From Oegoconia quadripuncta (Eukaryota > Arthropoda > Insecta > Lepidoptera > Autostichidae): a stretch of DNA of 64,000 nt. Numbering within the stretch: the stretch's first letter is position 1; the number at the start of each line of letters is the position of its first letter. Below, piece after piece: positions 1 through 14,492 of the stretch. The translations under genes and the position numbers were made by a program. Under the pieces are notes generated by a model. That model did not search any database. It was not told the DNA's origin and worked only from the letters and a program-made list of their open reading frames with translations. Where the stretch lies: positions 35,247,242 to 35,311,241 of the forward strand of contig OX438743.1 in assembly GCA_949316235.1 (NCBI GenBank). Direction: 5' to 3'.

Positions 1-179
1 AACTTTACGCACCCTCTCAGAACATCGTTCCACTACACGCCAGACCTCCGACGAGGGTCGGAGGTGACGTAATCCGAAGAACCAGAGTCTCAGGTAATTA
101 CTTGCAGCGACTGCTAATAGTGTATGGAGGTTCCACCCCGAAACAACTTCCCCCACATTCGCTAGGATTATCGTTCCAT

Positions 180-338
180 AATCACGTTGTACGGCCTGAA
201 CGGGTTTGGATGAAATTTAACACAGATATGGACTATATGTTGGATAAACCCAACTTTTTATTCCCTAATTTAAAATACATCCCGCCCGCGGACCGATAAA
301 CTAGTACCACGCGGACGGAGTCGCATACAGAATGCTAG
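180..338 (+). mobile_element. Helitron-like repeat, 3' part (degraded)
   Basis: The segment carries the phrase AACGGGTTTGGATGAAATTT (from 197), which recurs in the better copies at 14287 and 58703. It ends with the GC hairpin CGCGGACGGAGTCGC and then CTAG before a T, the CTRR|T type of end used by Helitrons. A second CTAG|T lies at 301-304, so two 3' ends may be stacked. The 5' end is not recognisable. Non-coding; an open frame at 102-299 across it is chance. Confidence 0.5.
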
Positions 339-345
339 TACTATA

Positions 346-3300
346 AAACTTTTCTGAGAGACCTAAGAACTCCTATCCTCTAATCGCCCCTCAATTCGAT
401 ATTATATCCCGTTACGGAACATACCTTAAGAGTTACGATATTCATGAAATACCACTACGAAGACGTTGAAAATGTATGAACCTCAAATTCGAACCAGCAA
501 AGGATATAGAAAGAGACAACAGTGGTGCTTACAACAAGAAAGATGTCGAAGAATACATCTCGACGGAATGTTTCTCATTGTCCTACTCCAAAAACGTCTG
601 AAAAGCGGACAGCAGCACAGGAAATTTATAGTGTACAATATATTCCTGTCCATTGGAACAATATGGTTGTGCAGACACGTCAAAGGCGAAAGTGTAGCAA
701 ACAAATGAGCGTACGCGGCCATGGCGTGGCGGTGCAATCGCGGGTGAAATGTTGCAGTGAAAAGCGCAGGGGTTAACTTGGTGGCCGTCAAGTGTCGAAG
801 GAAAACGGCCGCCGAGGCGTAATTAGAGAGTTATCAGAGCGGAACATTGGTTAAACGCTGCTTTCCATCGGACGTTGCGCCCGCGCAACTCAGCTCCAGG
901 GAAAATTGTAATCACTGTCGATTTCAAACGGCCGTGGACGTTGCGTTCGAAACTGAGGGCAATCATACGCGAGCACCCGCGCACCGTGATTATGGTCTGT
1001 TTATTAAATAACATATGTTTAACCATTAGTTTGCCGTCAACAGTTTACATTTTATGGGGCAACAAACTAATACGAAGCGGTGTCGAGCGTTTGTTTGGTA
1101 AATATAATTTTGGTAACACCCGTAAGGATGGTGTAAATGAATTACCAAAGAGAGGGCGCTGGTCGCGGCTCATGCCTCACTGTGTGCTGTTGTGGTTAGC
1201 GAGGCGCGTTGTCGTCCAACACGCGGGCCCACTGCAGCCCCGAAGCCAAGATATGTTTGTACACTTCATTATAATTTGTACTAGCAACAGATTGCATATG
1301 GTCTACGTTATTCTAATCTAAACTTGTTTTATGCTTGTATGTGTACCCGATGCGATACATGTGTACGATACTTTTGTCTATTCAACGTAGGTACTCACGT
1401 AGATCAATAAAATTATGTTACATACAATCAAAGTCTGTTAGCTAAAAGATGACATAAGCTTCCAAAATTACAGTCGTAAAATATTGAAAGAGCAAACATT
1501 AGCGGACTATTCAGAGGTTTAACCGAACGAACAGAGGGCAACGACTCGCGCAAGTCGTTTAGAATCAACGTGATACCTTTGTATGGCAAAGGTGCAAATA
1601 TGCATGCACTATTGGTAATACATAGAGAGGCAAAAGATTAAATTAAGCTTACATACACATGCAATGATAAGTTGATCATACAATGTAAAGAAATAAATGC
1701 ATGTTTATGGCGAGTCAATGACCTATAATATCAACGTTCCCGCTGGCATCAGCCTGTATATTTACGTTCGCAATCAAGGGAAAATTTACACCTTTGCCAA
1801 TGGCTCTTGTTATTTGAACTGTGGGTCTTGCTAAATATAATCACTTTTCCGATACCCCAAGCCCGAGGGCAATGGCATCATGTAAAGCAACAAAGAACCT
1901 GAATTTGGGTTAGAGTTTTCAGTTTAAAACGGTACGTAAAGAGTTCGAATTTAACAATTCAAATGAACATGCTCATCGCACAAAGACGAAGCTGGGTCAG
2001 TACTTACGTGCCAATATTTATTACCGATTTTCTCGCTGGACAAAAAAGAGACTAGATCCCTCATTGTCAAGCAGTTTATCGTGGACATGTACGAATCATT
2101 GCTGCATTGTATGGACACTTGAAGGGCTGCCAACTTGCCATTTCAATTGAACGCTGTAGACTTTACTACTTTTTGTGCAAAACAAGGGGGGGAGACGAAA
2201 GACCGGAGTGGAAGTCTAACGAGTGTATAGCTATATAATGCTATTATTGGTTGCTGTTGGCGACTTGTGAGACGGCGCGGCCCCTCCGTACCATCTCAGC
2301 GCTGGTTATTTTCGCGCAATCATTCAATAAACGTGATGGGAGCAATCGACAAGACCCTCGGCCAGTCCTCGAGAGAAATGGACCAATTTCGAAAGTACTT
2401 TATGTACTTAGTCAATGAGCTAGTTATATTGGGTGGGGTAGGCAACAGAAATAAAACGAATTAGGTATTATTGTTACGTTACAATATAGGTACATTAGGT
2501 ACTTCTACTGATCGTTATGTGATCACATTTAGAATAAGTAGTGACCCTATCAGCAAAATATTTTGTCTAAATTATCAAGTGATATCTGAGATGGGAAGTC
2601 TTTCTTATGTTTTATACTTTGAAGATTCTTTTATTCGTACTCATCCCTGTAGGTAGCCGTCAACTTATTTCTTCCTAACCTAACATTTAATTAGACAATA
2701 GAAACAAGAAGGAAAAACATGCATGCATTAAAATTAGTAAAGAGTTGACAAACTGTATAAAATCGTTAAAAGTTCATTTAAATATAGAACGCATTTGATT
2801 AAAATCAATTAACGGTCAATTAAGCAATTCTGTTGTTTGAGTTACGTCGCCGTTTCAATTGTCGCGAGTTGGTTTTAATGAGTCGTGTTCTTGCTTGTTT
2901 ATTATCTTACTATACACGCAATATACGGAATACGAGAGCTGTGTAACATGGACAGTCATTTTAGTTTAATCGCTTAGATCATAGTAAAAGGTCAGGTCAG
3001 TTACCGCTGGGCTGTTACCGTCACATCAGTGATGTAAGGTTGTTTCGTAGAGACTATCTAAACGATCTCTATGAATGAATTTTGTTGCTGCTAAGAAGTA
3101 ATACACAGATTTAAGTAAAACAATGAAAAATTTGATACTAATTATGTATATTAGGTAGGGTAAATCAAAAATCCACAACGATTCGAAACTTATTTAGCTT
3201 CTCTACGAAAAATTAAAAAGGTATGTTCTGGTCCACCAAACTTATAATATTTTTTTTTTTGAGAACTACAGCTCTGAGGCAATGAACATTAGCCCAATCC

Positions 3301-5670
3301 CTTCCATTCATATCAGCTCGTGTGTGGGTGGATTACCTTATTCATCCATCCTCTATATATGACCAAACTAACGAAGCATACCTTTTTAATTCTTGTAACT
3401 TCTTCATTGATAATTCACTACTCTTATTAGGGCGAGTCAGTATTCGGACAATGAGTGTTCCGTGCTATCACTTGTTTTACTGCTGTTCTTAAAGTAATCG
3501 CAATCAATTGCGATAACTGCATACTACATAAAATAACATAATACAGCTGTTAAAGTAGGTAAGTAAGGATTATTATTTCTGCCTAAATCGGTTCATTTAT
3601 TTATTTGCAACCATGAATATAGAGGAAACTGGCGTAACTTTACGTAGGTAGGTATGAGTAAGAGGTATTACAAAGATAAAGAGCCATGCGTTTAAGTCTA
3701 TAAATAAAAAACAAATCTTAAAGTAACGGTTTAACTTACTACAGTAGGTTACTACATAAGTTCTTTAACAATTTTGAGTAATCAACTTTACAACTTAAAA
3801 AAGATAACTTTTTTATGTTACTAGCTAATTAGACATCTCGAAGTGGTTATTTTTTTCAATAACCTGTTCGTCTACGGTTACCTGTAAATCTCTGACCTCA
3901 CTCATGGCTCCTCTCTCAAGATCTGAGTCTAAAACCTCGCTTAGAGCCATACAGCTTCAACTGTGACAAATTTTATTTTTAACTGTACCGTTCTGCTCTC
4001 GAGAGCCGATGGATGATAGACAGACGCAGGACGCAGTATTCCGTTTTTTTCTTTTTTTTTTTAAATTAGTACGGGACCTTAAAATGTGATTAGAATACGA
4101 ATGTTCTAACAGAAAAGTAACAATTTTTACCGTTAAAAAAGATTAAATTAAAGCTTAAAGTATTTTATTCAAAGCAATAATAATATTATTAAACTTCCGT
4201 TAAATAAAAGAATGCAAAACAGACTTACTAATACGAACGATATTTTGGACCTGAATTTCTCTTCGGTTTTCCTTTGTGTGCAATAAAGATTTAAATTATA
4301 CTATTAGACGAGTAAAATCGGGATCGAGGCTAGTTTACCAGGATACCTACCAAAATGTCGTTAATACATATAGTTATATATTGTTTCATAATAATAACTA
4401 TACTCATATGCTATATTATTGCCGTTTAATTGATTATCCTGCTATTTCAACAACCGCATAATAGCCTAGGGTTCTTGAAGATGGTTTCCGTAAATCTGTT
4501 CATTGAATGGTTTGTGTGCACGTCGAATCGTAAACATTCGATATTCTGATTCATGTTTAGACAGTGCGTAGTTAGCCTTAGTGCATTATCTATCAGTGGA
4601 TATCCAAGTGACGCATGCCTTTATTCAATGCCTGTTAATTACTAGTTATGTTTAATTTCGTAGAGTAAATACGAATAAAAATAACAGCTCAAATGACAAT
4701 TATAGCATACAATGCTCTCCCACGTCGTTATCCGCTGCAAACGATACCACCATGAGTAATACATTAAAATCTAGTTGCGGGGGAGAAACATAGATTACGG
4801 ATATAACCGTCGTACATACGAGTAAGTAACTTTAAATTCACTTGCGAGATTTTTATTATTTTTGACATATGGTAGCAGAACACTACGCTCAATAGAATAA
4901 GAACAATTTTTTGGTAGTTCCGTTGATTCTAGTGAGTTAGATCGATGAACAATGTTTTGGATTTAAAATATTGTACATTGCATTGCAATATAATAAGTTC
5001 TACTAAGATATAATACCTACTCGTCCGATAAAATACTGTCACTATATATGGCTAATTGTAGCGTTTGTATTGTATATGGTAAATTATATAATAGCGTCTG
5101 TTAGATGAGTATGACCGGACGCGGTGTACACAGCTCGCATGTAGATGGGGCGTACAGCGTGATTGCAATGCGAGAACGCACCGGCTATGGTATAAATGCC
5201 ATCACATGCCACCCGCTCGTCTTTATTTATAATTTGAATACCCTCCAAACGATTGTCTTCTGGTTACATTAGACCAAACAATGGCAATTTAGTTGAAGAC
5301 TAAGTAAAACATTAGCATAGCGAAAAGGAAATCACGTAGAGCACGAGACGAGGTAGTTTCGAGAATTGTAAAGTCATATAATAATATATTCTCATTTTCC
5401 GACCGGCCGAATCCGTGAAACTAAAATGAACAATCGGACGCTACTGTCCCAAGTTCATTGGCAGTACAGATATAGAAGTCATTGCAATTTCTTATTATCG
5501 TACTAATAGATGTCTATACACATAGAAGTACACCGTTTACAGATTACCGTGATATTAACTTTAACGAGAAAATTAACAGCAACGAGTTATGGAGCATTTG
5601 CTCAATGAAAGTGGAATGTTGTGTGTCGCGAGGTTGCAGACCAAGCCTACTTTGTTTGAATGCTGACGCA
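346..5670. other. Unassigned non-coding DNA
   Basis: There is no recognisable gene or repeat here. The stretch at about 700-1250 is less AT-rich and contains an open frame (875-1321) with no motif or codon pattern I recognise. It could be a conserved regulatory block of a large intron, but nothing in the sequence proves this. One strong minus-strand splice-donor hexamer (2002-2007) next to an open frame is discussed under findings. Confidence 0.5.
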
Positions 5671-5720
5671 GCACTGGTGTTCGTGGTGGTGCACTGGTGT
5701 TCGTGGTGGTGCACTGGTGC
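5671..5720. repeat. 20-bp minisatellite, 2.5 units
   Basis: Two perfect tandem copies of a 20-bp unit (GCACTGGTGTTCGTGGTGGT) occupy 5671-5690 and 5691-5710, followed by a half unit. No function is evident. Confidence 0.9.
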
Positions 5721-8700
5721 TATGTTTATCGCACACACGCTATAAAGCTCACGACGCGAGGTGAAGCGGCCGTAAAGCGAATGTCAACAAAGGGCTTCGT
5801 TAGACTCGAACGTGTTTACCCCTCGGCCGCTCAAAGCGGAGGAAGCACGTCCCCCGCCCGGGCCGCTTTTAGCACCTCCTTATTTATAGATGCAACAACA
5901 GAACGCTGCTTCGGCCCTGATTTGCAGAACCGAACATGTAAACATTGTTGCTCACGATGGATGCTATGCTTCCAAAGCACCTTCTACCGAGACATTATTT
6001 TGCACCTTATCTCAGTATCTCGTTTTAAATGGACGTTCATATACGACTTGAAACGACATCATTACGACACGACTACGGTTGAGTTCTATCTAAATCCATG
6101 AACGCGTTATGACAACGAATCACTGTGCGTGGCTCGTTAGTGGCGCAAACTAAGCCCTTACGTCAGGCAAGTATATCTGGTTGCAACAATTCCTTTGTCC
6201 GTGCAATTTTTATTGTTGCGTCACGCTGCCGGGTTACACTTTCCCCGCAAATTATCCGATGTGACTCATAAACGATGATAAATAAAATGGGAAAAATTGT
6301 TTCAAATGACAAAGTGGTCCAGCTTCTATTGTATTCTTGATAAGGTGAGAAGAATCAGCACGAGAAGTCTTCTCTATCAGATGCTCCACTGAATTGTATT
6401 TAATGAATTTGAAAGACGATCACCATTTAAATGTTGTCGCTAGTAGACTGTGCGAGTGCTTGTTTGGTCAACGCTTATCTAATGACACTCACCACTATAG
6501 TGGAGTTATACTCAGTGGCTATAATCCGAACAACGACCACGTTCAGTACAAGTACGAGTGGCTTTGTATGTTAGAGAGCATTGATACGCGATGTCAGAGT
6601 CAAACACTTTGTGAGGTAAATGGGTATTTCTTCTAAACTCGTGTTGGGGAACCTTGTGACTAGGTCTGATAATAATAATTGCATTACTGCGAGTATTTAG
6701 ATATATTTAAATGTATTGAAAATGTCCAAAGCCGGGTCGACGCGATCGAACATGAACATTATAAAGTCATAAACCTACAAAATAATCTGCTACGGTCAAC
6801 ACAATATTATTTTCGCTTGTATAAAAGAACATCGAACATTACGTTCGGCCAATGCTCGCGGAAATTTATTTTTAAATGTTTTTGAGAGTTCAATAGATAT
6901 AGATAAAGGATTAGTACAGTAAACATTTTCAACTACCTATGTAATGTGAAATCTAGACAACATTTCCATGTTCTAATTTGACCAACCAGGAATTGAACTC
7001 GCAAAGTGGTATAAGTCATACGACAGCATCATAAGTTAATAAAAACTTACGAAGCTCGGTACTCCAGCTTCTATCAGGTAATCAGGGCTCACCTGAAAAG
7101 AATAGAAATAGATCATTACAAACTATTCGGTTTATTAATAGCACTTTAGATACAAATAACTTAATGGGAAAGAAGGAATAGCTTGGAACTGATGCTATTG
7201 GAATGAAAGAAAGTTTAGCTTGTTACGTTTGTACAAGTTGTATATTGTAGTATATTCCCTTCATAGGAATATCTACATACCCTAAATAAATCGGGACAGA
7301 ATCACCGGTCCACAAACTCATGTAGTCCGAGCCTAAGCATGTGCATCCTTGGGTATAGCTTAAGTCTACTAACTAAAGCAGATAATTGCATAGACGAAAT
7401 ATATTAATCATAACCTGGATAATCTTTAATGTGCTTAAAATAACGCTATTTACTCTTGGCTTGTGCCTCCATAAGTCAATAGCTGGTGAGCAGGCAATAC
7501 CAACAACCGGTCTCCATCGAAAGCGATAGCACTTCCTACAAGAAAGTAAAATCGTGCGCCGCTACTCAGCTCGGAAAACTTAAAGGTAGCTTGCGAGCTT
7601 AGGGTGAGAGGGAATAGCATTTTTAAGTCGGAAGCTTTTCGCTGTTTATAAAAAAAAACAAAATTACTCGTCTTTGCACTGGCATGTTCAGGGAATTGCT
7701 CCTACAACTCTGAGTTTTAGCAGTATTGTCATTCGTTTAATCGTGCTCCAGTTATGTAGGTATGTTTAGAAAATCTATGGAAAGCGTCCAGCTGGTAAGA
7801 CGTACAATAGCGATTTCTACCAAATCAGAATATAAGTCTTACGTGTCATCAAATCTATTGTAACGTACATAAAAGACAAAAGTTTTTTCTATCATTTATA
7901 TAAAAAGGGGCATAACATAAGGCTATAAGCTGCGCGTGGTTTTTTTATGGGGCAATAAGAACGATGGTGATTAATTATCTTTGGTACCTACTTGTAGCTT
8001 TAAACATAACATTACAGATACAGTTTAATTTAATAAATAAAACAGCGTAGCCATTGACCACTACATAGGCGCTACCCGAGTACTGTCACGGTACAACTGG
8101 GGTACTACTGTGATTGTGCTAATTAATGGTCCTGACATATAGGCCTCTAATAATGGATACATTTTCATGTCAGTCAATCAAAGTGCAATGTAAGTGCTGT
8201 CGATTGAGGAATAGTTCCTTTTGAGATGTAGAAATCGCCTTATTTGTTTTTTGGTCTGTTTCGTCACGTTGTCAGATATGAGGAAAAGTCCAAATGTTAT
8301 TCTTCATCAGGTCAGCATGTAGTTATAATTTAACTGCATTATGTATAACTTTAATTTTGCAGAAATGTCTTGCACATCCTCATAAATATACAGGAGAAAC
8401 AAAGAACCTACGTTTTGTAATTTATAAAACACTTTAAAACCATCTTCAAACAAGCAAGTAATTCAAACTAGTCGACATTTTCCGAGTTTAGTGGTTAGTT
8501 ATGTCAACGACATGAAAGTGACAGCACGATATTTAAGGTGCTCTGAAAGTTAAAAAGCGTTTGAGTATTCGGGCGTTAGACACAGAGAACAATTTGAAAA
8601 GACTTCTTGATAAATTGAAAAATATTACGAGAGCAAACACAATAATTATGATTTACTACCATTTTATGTATATTTTATTACCAATGTGTACTTGCATGGC

Positions 8701-11700
8701 AGACTTATTATCAGGCGTGTTATGCAAGTATCTAATAAAAGTGTTACGAAACTATTAGAGACACTACTTTTATTTTCATTTACAATGGCAGTTAATTTAC
8801 TGTCAATTCATCATAAAACTATGCGGAGTTTATTACGTTATATTCATTAGGTTTATCTAAATTTTATGGCTTCACGACTACACTACATAGAATCAAATTA
8901 ACCCAAACAACGTGTATCATCGGACGGAATACCTACTTATGCCGAATTCGTGTGTGGATGTGGGCGCGATCTATGTGTTTGGTAGTGCGGTTGCGTTGCT
9001 TGTGGCCTTCGCACGAGGCGATATAACGCGATAATACCCACATTTTCCGTCGCTCGTTAGCTACAAGCACACTGCGTCCACTCTACACAATTAACCGCGA
9101 GTTGCACGTGGAAATTACTGACAACAATATGGGCATTACGCCACCGGCTTTAGACGTGCGGTGTCACGACCCGGTTCTTTAATAAGAGACGTCGTTTCTA
9201 ACGCAACCGGGTGATCTCTAATTGAACCCGGCAGTGCGCGAAGGTCTTGCGCGGATCACGAACACAATCTATTGGCCAAAAGAAGACGGTCGGTGGTTCA
9301 TGGTTAATAGATTATAATGTTTAAAACGCACAGTGTAGGTACGATGCGATGGTGAAAAACAAGCTATATTTGGCATATGACTATTTATCGTGTATCGTAA
9401 CGTATTTATCGTGACACAAACAGAATTCACATCTACCTCAATGTGGAAGGCGCCTCATTTTGCGACGACCAGTGTCTCTCGATCAACGAAGCAATCGGGG
9501 CCACTTGTGCTAATGAAACACTTCAATTGAATTGGGGACATTAATTCAGTGGTCGGATCACGCCACTGTTTACATTGATACCAAATAAAATGTAGTTGCG
9601 CCAGCCAGTTGAAAACTATACTTGAAGTTTTTGTCCCTCGAATTTGCCAGAGAGAATAACTTCAAGTTAAATTTATATCAATGTAAGACACCTAAGTCAA
9701 TCACATAATAATATCTGTTGGAAATATTAGAAGTCGTTCATTTGTCAGTCAATATATCCAAACTACTACCGGAAAGGGAAATCATCTGTGGGAAAAGAAA
9801 CGGCGCAAGAAACCCGCAGACTCCTTTGTTCTCGTCTTGCTATAAAAATATATAAAATATCCTCACTCTAGAACCTGATGACCTTCTGACCTACTTTCTG
9901 TATCCTATGTTCCAAATATGATTGAATCTGTACTGAATCGTTCTTGAATCCGTAACATTTTAATTTCAAAAACAATTTTCTATGAACAACGCACAGTCAA
10001 CCATTTCAAATAGTGATATTCGATTCAACCGTGGATTACAAGATTAACTTATAAATTTCGACATAACACGAGTTCATTAAATCGACAGAATAAAGAAATC
10101 ATTATAGGTAGCAAACAAGACAACGAACCCTATCGAGGCCATAGTAACAAAGTTGTTAAGACTGTAATTATGCTACATTCATCTGTAACGAGACGAGGGT
10201 GTATTAATTGAGGTCAAATATTAACGGACAAAGATACGAACTTTAGACAAAGCTGTCTAAAACTGCTCGTATTGAAAGCAAAGTTTTATATGAAAATAGG
10301 TAAGTACCTACTAAACGATGTGATATACGTAATAATGAACATTCATACCTATTATGTATCTAGATGTATTATTCTAATAACAGACGATTATAAAGATTGA
10401 TAATAGAAGTGACATTGTAAATTGAAAATAATGTCTGGGCAAGACATCGCTTGTTTGGTAGGCGATCGTTTATTCGGTCGACAAATCAATTTAGTTCGCA
10501 AGCACAAGTTAATCTAGCTGCATATGTAGAAGAACAACATTTATTCTGCGGTAACCAAGTCGTGATAATTTTATAACAAATTTAATAATCTGTTACTTAT
10601 TAATACCACTTAGATAGTTACGAGTAAACCGTATAATTAAAGAAATGGCCGTTACAGAAAATGATATATTCGCTCAATGAAATTATGGCATGGAAGCATG
10701 ACAGTCATAAATCGGCCACCGATTTACACCTAACTGTGGCCGATTTTAGTCGGAAAGAGTCTGATTTTACGTCATCTGACACCTGCAAACATAATTTTCA
10801 TCTGAGAACGCCCGCATTACAAAGGTGTGCGCCTCCGACTGGAATATCCGTCGTCTGCGTTAGCACGTGTTCACACGTACCTATGTTCTAACAGTCTCTA
10901 CAACATACCGACAAAAATCGAATCGGGTCGGCGACAGCCTGTCAGACTTAGTCCGATTTTAGTAGGACTTTTGCGTAACTTCTTTAATGTGCTAATGTTG
11001 TTAATGTGCTAATGTCATCAAAGCGGTCATATGCGCTAGGTCAAATGGTTCCTCATCGTTGAAATGCGAAATTTCTGAAGACTAAATAGAGATGTTATAT
11101 TTGGCACCAATCCTTACTATGACAGTTATTTTGTAAAAGTCACCTTCACCAAAATACAAACTCATTTCTTGGGCTATTTTTAAACCCCGATCCAAAAAGA
11201 AGGGTGTTATAAGTGTCTGAGATGGTTCTTAGTCATGTTCGACGAAAATTTTGATTATAACATTTCCCTCTCTCGGGGATTTTCTAAATTTTCAACTTGC
11301 CATCAAGAGTTAAATTGCGTACATCGGTACACATACCTTTAATTTTATTTCTGTGGCTAAAGCGAAGAACTAGATACAAAAAATTATAAGAACATTTATT
11401 TCTTTGATATTTATGTATTGTATATCTGTTTCATGGCATGAGTATACTCGCAGGTTAACCTTATAAAGATCGAATGCTTTATTATAGTGATAGTTATTTA
11501 CCTACTTATGTACTAACTACACCGTGCTTGTTGAGATTCTCTGTCTATTAAATTACATGATTGTGTAAAAGGTCCGCATAATCCAGTAACAAAACAAAAT
11601 TTTATATTGAAATACTTTAGACATGAGAATATTTGTGTAGTCAAGATCACGTTGGGCAACTATGAAGACTGGTCAATGAATAATGAGCATATTTACCAAG

Positions 11701-11832
11701 GTAACCTTCATGATTATGACGCCCTGGTGAGCGACTTCAATATAAATAACGAACATTAATTTAAAGTCCATACATTAAAAGGAAACAAAAAAAATAACAC
11801 AACCCGCGACGTACCTACTTAATATAATAATC
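5721..11832. other. Unassigned non-coding DNA
   Basis: No protein-coding gene or clear repeat is recognised. The stretch at about 8935-9300 is richer in C+G than its surroundings and may be a conserved regulatory element, but this is only an impression of composition. A candidate 42-nt minus-strand micro-exon (7051-7092) is described under findings. Confidence 0.45.
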
Positions 11833-11940
11833 CACACTAACATAAATGCAAAAGTAACTCTCGCCTGTCTGTTTGTAACCTCATCACGACTAAACCACAG
11901 CATCGCATTGAAATTTGGTAGAGAAGTGGCCTGCTGAAGA
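11833..11940 (+). mobile_element. Helitron-like repeat, 5' fragment
   Basis: The run CACTAACATAAATGCAAAAG and, further on, GAAATTTGGTAGAGAAG match the layout of the 5' half of the Helitron-like copies at 27205 and 58703 (ACTAATATTATAAATGCGAAAG, then GAAATTTGG). The GC hairpin and CTAG end are missing, so this is a truncated or diverged copy. Confidence 0.4.
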
Positions 11941-14286
11941 AGGACATGTGTAATAAAAATAAATAAAATCCTTTTACCTACCAATATTCAATTTCACAAC
12001 TAAATGCCACTTAAGTAGGTGCCTATTTAATCGTATTTAGTTCCTGAAAATACTGGAAATTGTTTTAAAACAAAACACTGTCGGTTTCCTGCGTTATCCA
12101 TCGTAAAAAAACATTAGATTTCCTTTCGATTAATGATGTACCTATTCAAAAAAAATCTGTAAGTGTTGTCTGAAGAATATAATAAAAACTGAATTCTTAA
12201 CTTTTCTAAGTTGACGCATCTTGGAAATAGCTTCAACATTATATCTTCTGCGACCTTGAAGCGACTACAAAGAGAGTTCACCGGCCAAATATTAATTAAT
12301 TATTTATAACGTAACCCGTTTGGCGGGTCCGTGGCTTGCGTGTTGATTCCCCACTCAACTTTACGACCTACAACGATCAATAATTATGATTACACTCAGC
12401 GCAATCTGTATTTGGGCGGCATCGATCGCTAATTATCCAGGTATACACACTACGGATAGGATAAGGATTCGTAATATCATAACTCATATAATTAAAATAA
12501 GTAAAGAGCAACTTGTGGTTCAGAGATTAACAGCCGGTGAAACTGGTCGCAAGTTACACAAAAAACATCTACGGTTTTGCGTAGTTATTGTTATTGCTTG
12601 ACTCGTCACGCGGTCTACAGCCACAGAACCTATAACCATATAAAAGTGCATTGATCGCACAGCGTCCTGTGGCCTACGTAGTCCTTAAGAATTTTTAAAG
12701 TTTTCTTATAGAACTTATTGAGTTTAGTTTTTGGCTTGAAAGTCTTTTTTGTATGCAATGCTATCGTAGTAAACAATCTATCTAGGATGGGTTCAATTTG
12801 TTGAATTGCTCAAAATTATGCTACAAAGACAGTGCGGATCTACGGCAGAGCTGCCACGGGCGTGATGCACGCGACAACTCTTGTAGGTGTTGCAAGACAT
12901 ATCCACTCGCCTCACGCAATCACACCACATACTAGGTCAGTTCTACAAGCAACAGGTAGGTGCGGGTCACTCGATGACACGACAAAATGCCCTCGGCTCC
13001 GAATTATTGTCCAAACCTCTGTTCTGTAGGTAATTCATAGACGGTGTAGTAGAATATTAATTTACATATATATTTCGGCTTCAACTCGACACCTCCGATA
13101 AATCGAAATTAAGGCATTTCATTTTTAATTGGATGATTTCGATTGCTCATTTAGTCATAGCTTGCAATTTTCGAAAGTTTATTAATGCAAGTAGGTAGGT
13201 ATCTAATTATTATTTCATCGAATCGCTTTCGTGTAATTAGATTTATGAAACGGTGGCGTTTACGCAACTCGATACGCTATTAGACGGGAAAGGGCTTGCT
13301 TGTCGGCCAACCTTCGAATTTCCTATCACTTTCGAACCGATATATCATGTGAGGAAAGCACAGTGATTGCGGTCCCGTTTATTTATAGTGCCTCCGGGGT
13401 ATTTTTAGATGTTTTATCTGTTTAGTCTGTGGATCCCGGAAGTGTGGTGCTGAAGGTCGGAGAGCGACAAGGCGGCCTTGCCGGCGGCTGTGCTACTTTC
13501 TCCGCTGCAGCGAGCTTGAGTTGAGCCCACATGCGTTACGTATTCCGCGAAACAATGCTCTGTTCCACAGGCCAGGTTACTATACGCCGACGCACTCTAT
13601 GGAGCGGCCGAGCAGCTGACATAATCACCCAAAATTATGGCGTTTCTATATACGGTTTGTTTGGGGACAATTCGGATTACATTAGCGGCGTCTTCGCATT
13701 GTTAATAACAAACAAAGCCTTGGTTTCGGGTAGTGATCACGGGACATTCTCTTCTCATGCCATTATGTTACACAATATCGACATGATACGATTTCAGTCA
13801 TTATATTTATATATACTAAGCCAATAGATGAATACCTACCAAATTTGCTTATTTCGTAAAGTTGAAATAAATCCAACACACTATATACTAATTAAAAACA
13901 GGGTAAAGGTTAATATTTATTTATGCCTTTATTTTGTTATGTTATTTCCATAACTAATAATATCTACTCAAGCATAGAAATACAATTTTATTGTTTTGCA
14001 ATATTGTGAATTTCTCATATTAATCAATCAGTTATGTACTTTCTGTCAAACATCGTGTGTCGGACCACTGTCTCTCGTCTACGGATTATTTTGATAATAA
14101 TTATATATAACCCATTGTTAACTCGAGTTAAGTACCACCTATATTACTCACAATATGCCTAATACTCGAAGAATACGATGGATATATTCTATTATAGAAA
14201 TTTAATGAATACAGCAGCGTATAAATAGGTACCTAACCTACCCCGCATCGCTGCGTAGCGTCAGTCAGGCAGGAGAGACGTCCAAA
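11941..14286. other. Unassigned non-coding DNA
   Basis: I see no gene or repeat here that I can name. Short open frames (12386-12601, 12832-13029, 13531-13827) lack recognisable motifs and are treated as chance. Confidence 0.5.
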
Positions 14287-14492
14287 TCCCAACTAATACG
14301 AAAGTTTGTGTGTGTATGTCGTATGGATGTATGTATGTTTGTTACTTTTACATGCCTAAACGGCTGAACGGATTTGGATGAAATTTGGTTGGTAGACAGA
14401 TTAGGACCTGTATTAACATACAGGCAAATTTTTTTGTTGAACCGATTTTGATGAAATCTTCCACGCGGACGAAATCGCGGGCGGAAAGCTAA
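14287..14492 (+). mobile_element. Non-autonomous Helitron-like element
   Basis: The copy begins A|TC (TCCCAACTAATACGAAAGTT) and ends CTAA|T, after the hairpin CACGCGGACGAAATCGCGGG. These are the TC start, 3' hairpin and CTRR end expected of a Helitron, with insertion between A and T. The body holds the phrase ACGGATTTGGATGAAATTTGG shared with other copies here. It is about 206 bp and non-coding, so it would depend on a replicase supplied from elsewhere. Confidence 0.65.

Noticed and set aside
875..1321. 148-codon plus-strand open frame
   Set aside because: No recognisable domain, no splice or promoter context, and its C-terminal half runs into AT-rich sequence of random appearance. Length alone is within chance for a less AT-rich patch.
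6394..6636. 80-codon plus-strand frame
   Set aside because: No recognisable domain or start context; length is compatible with chance.
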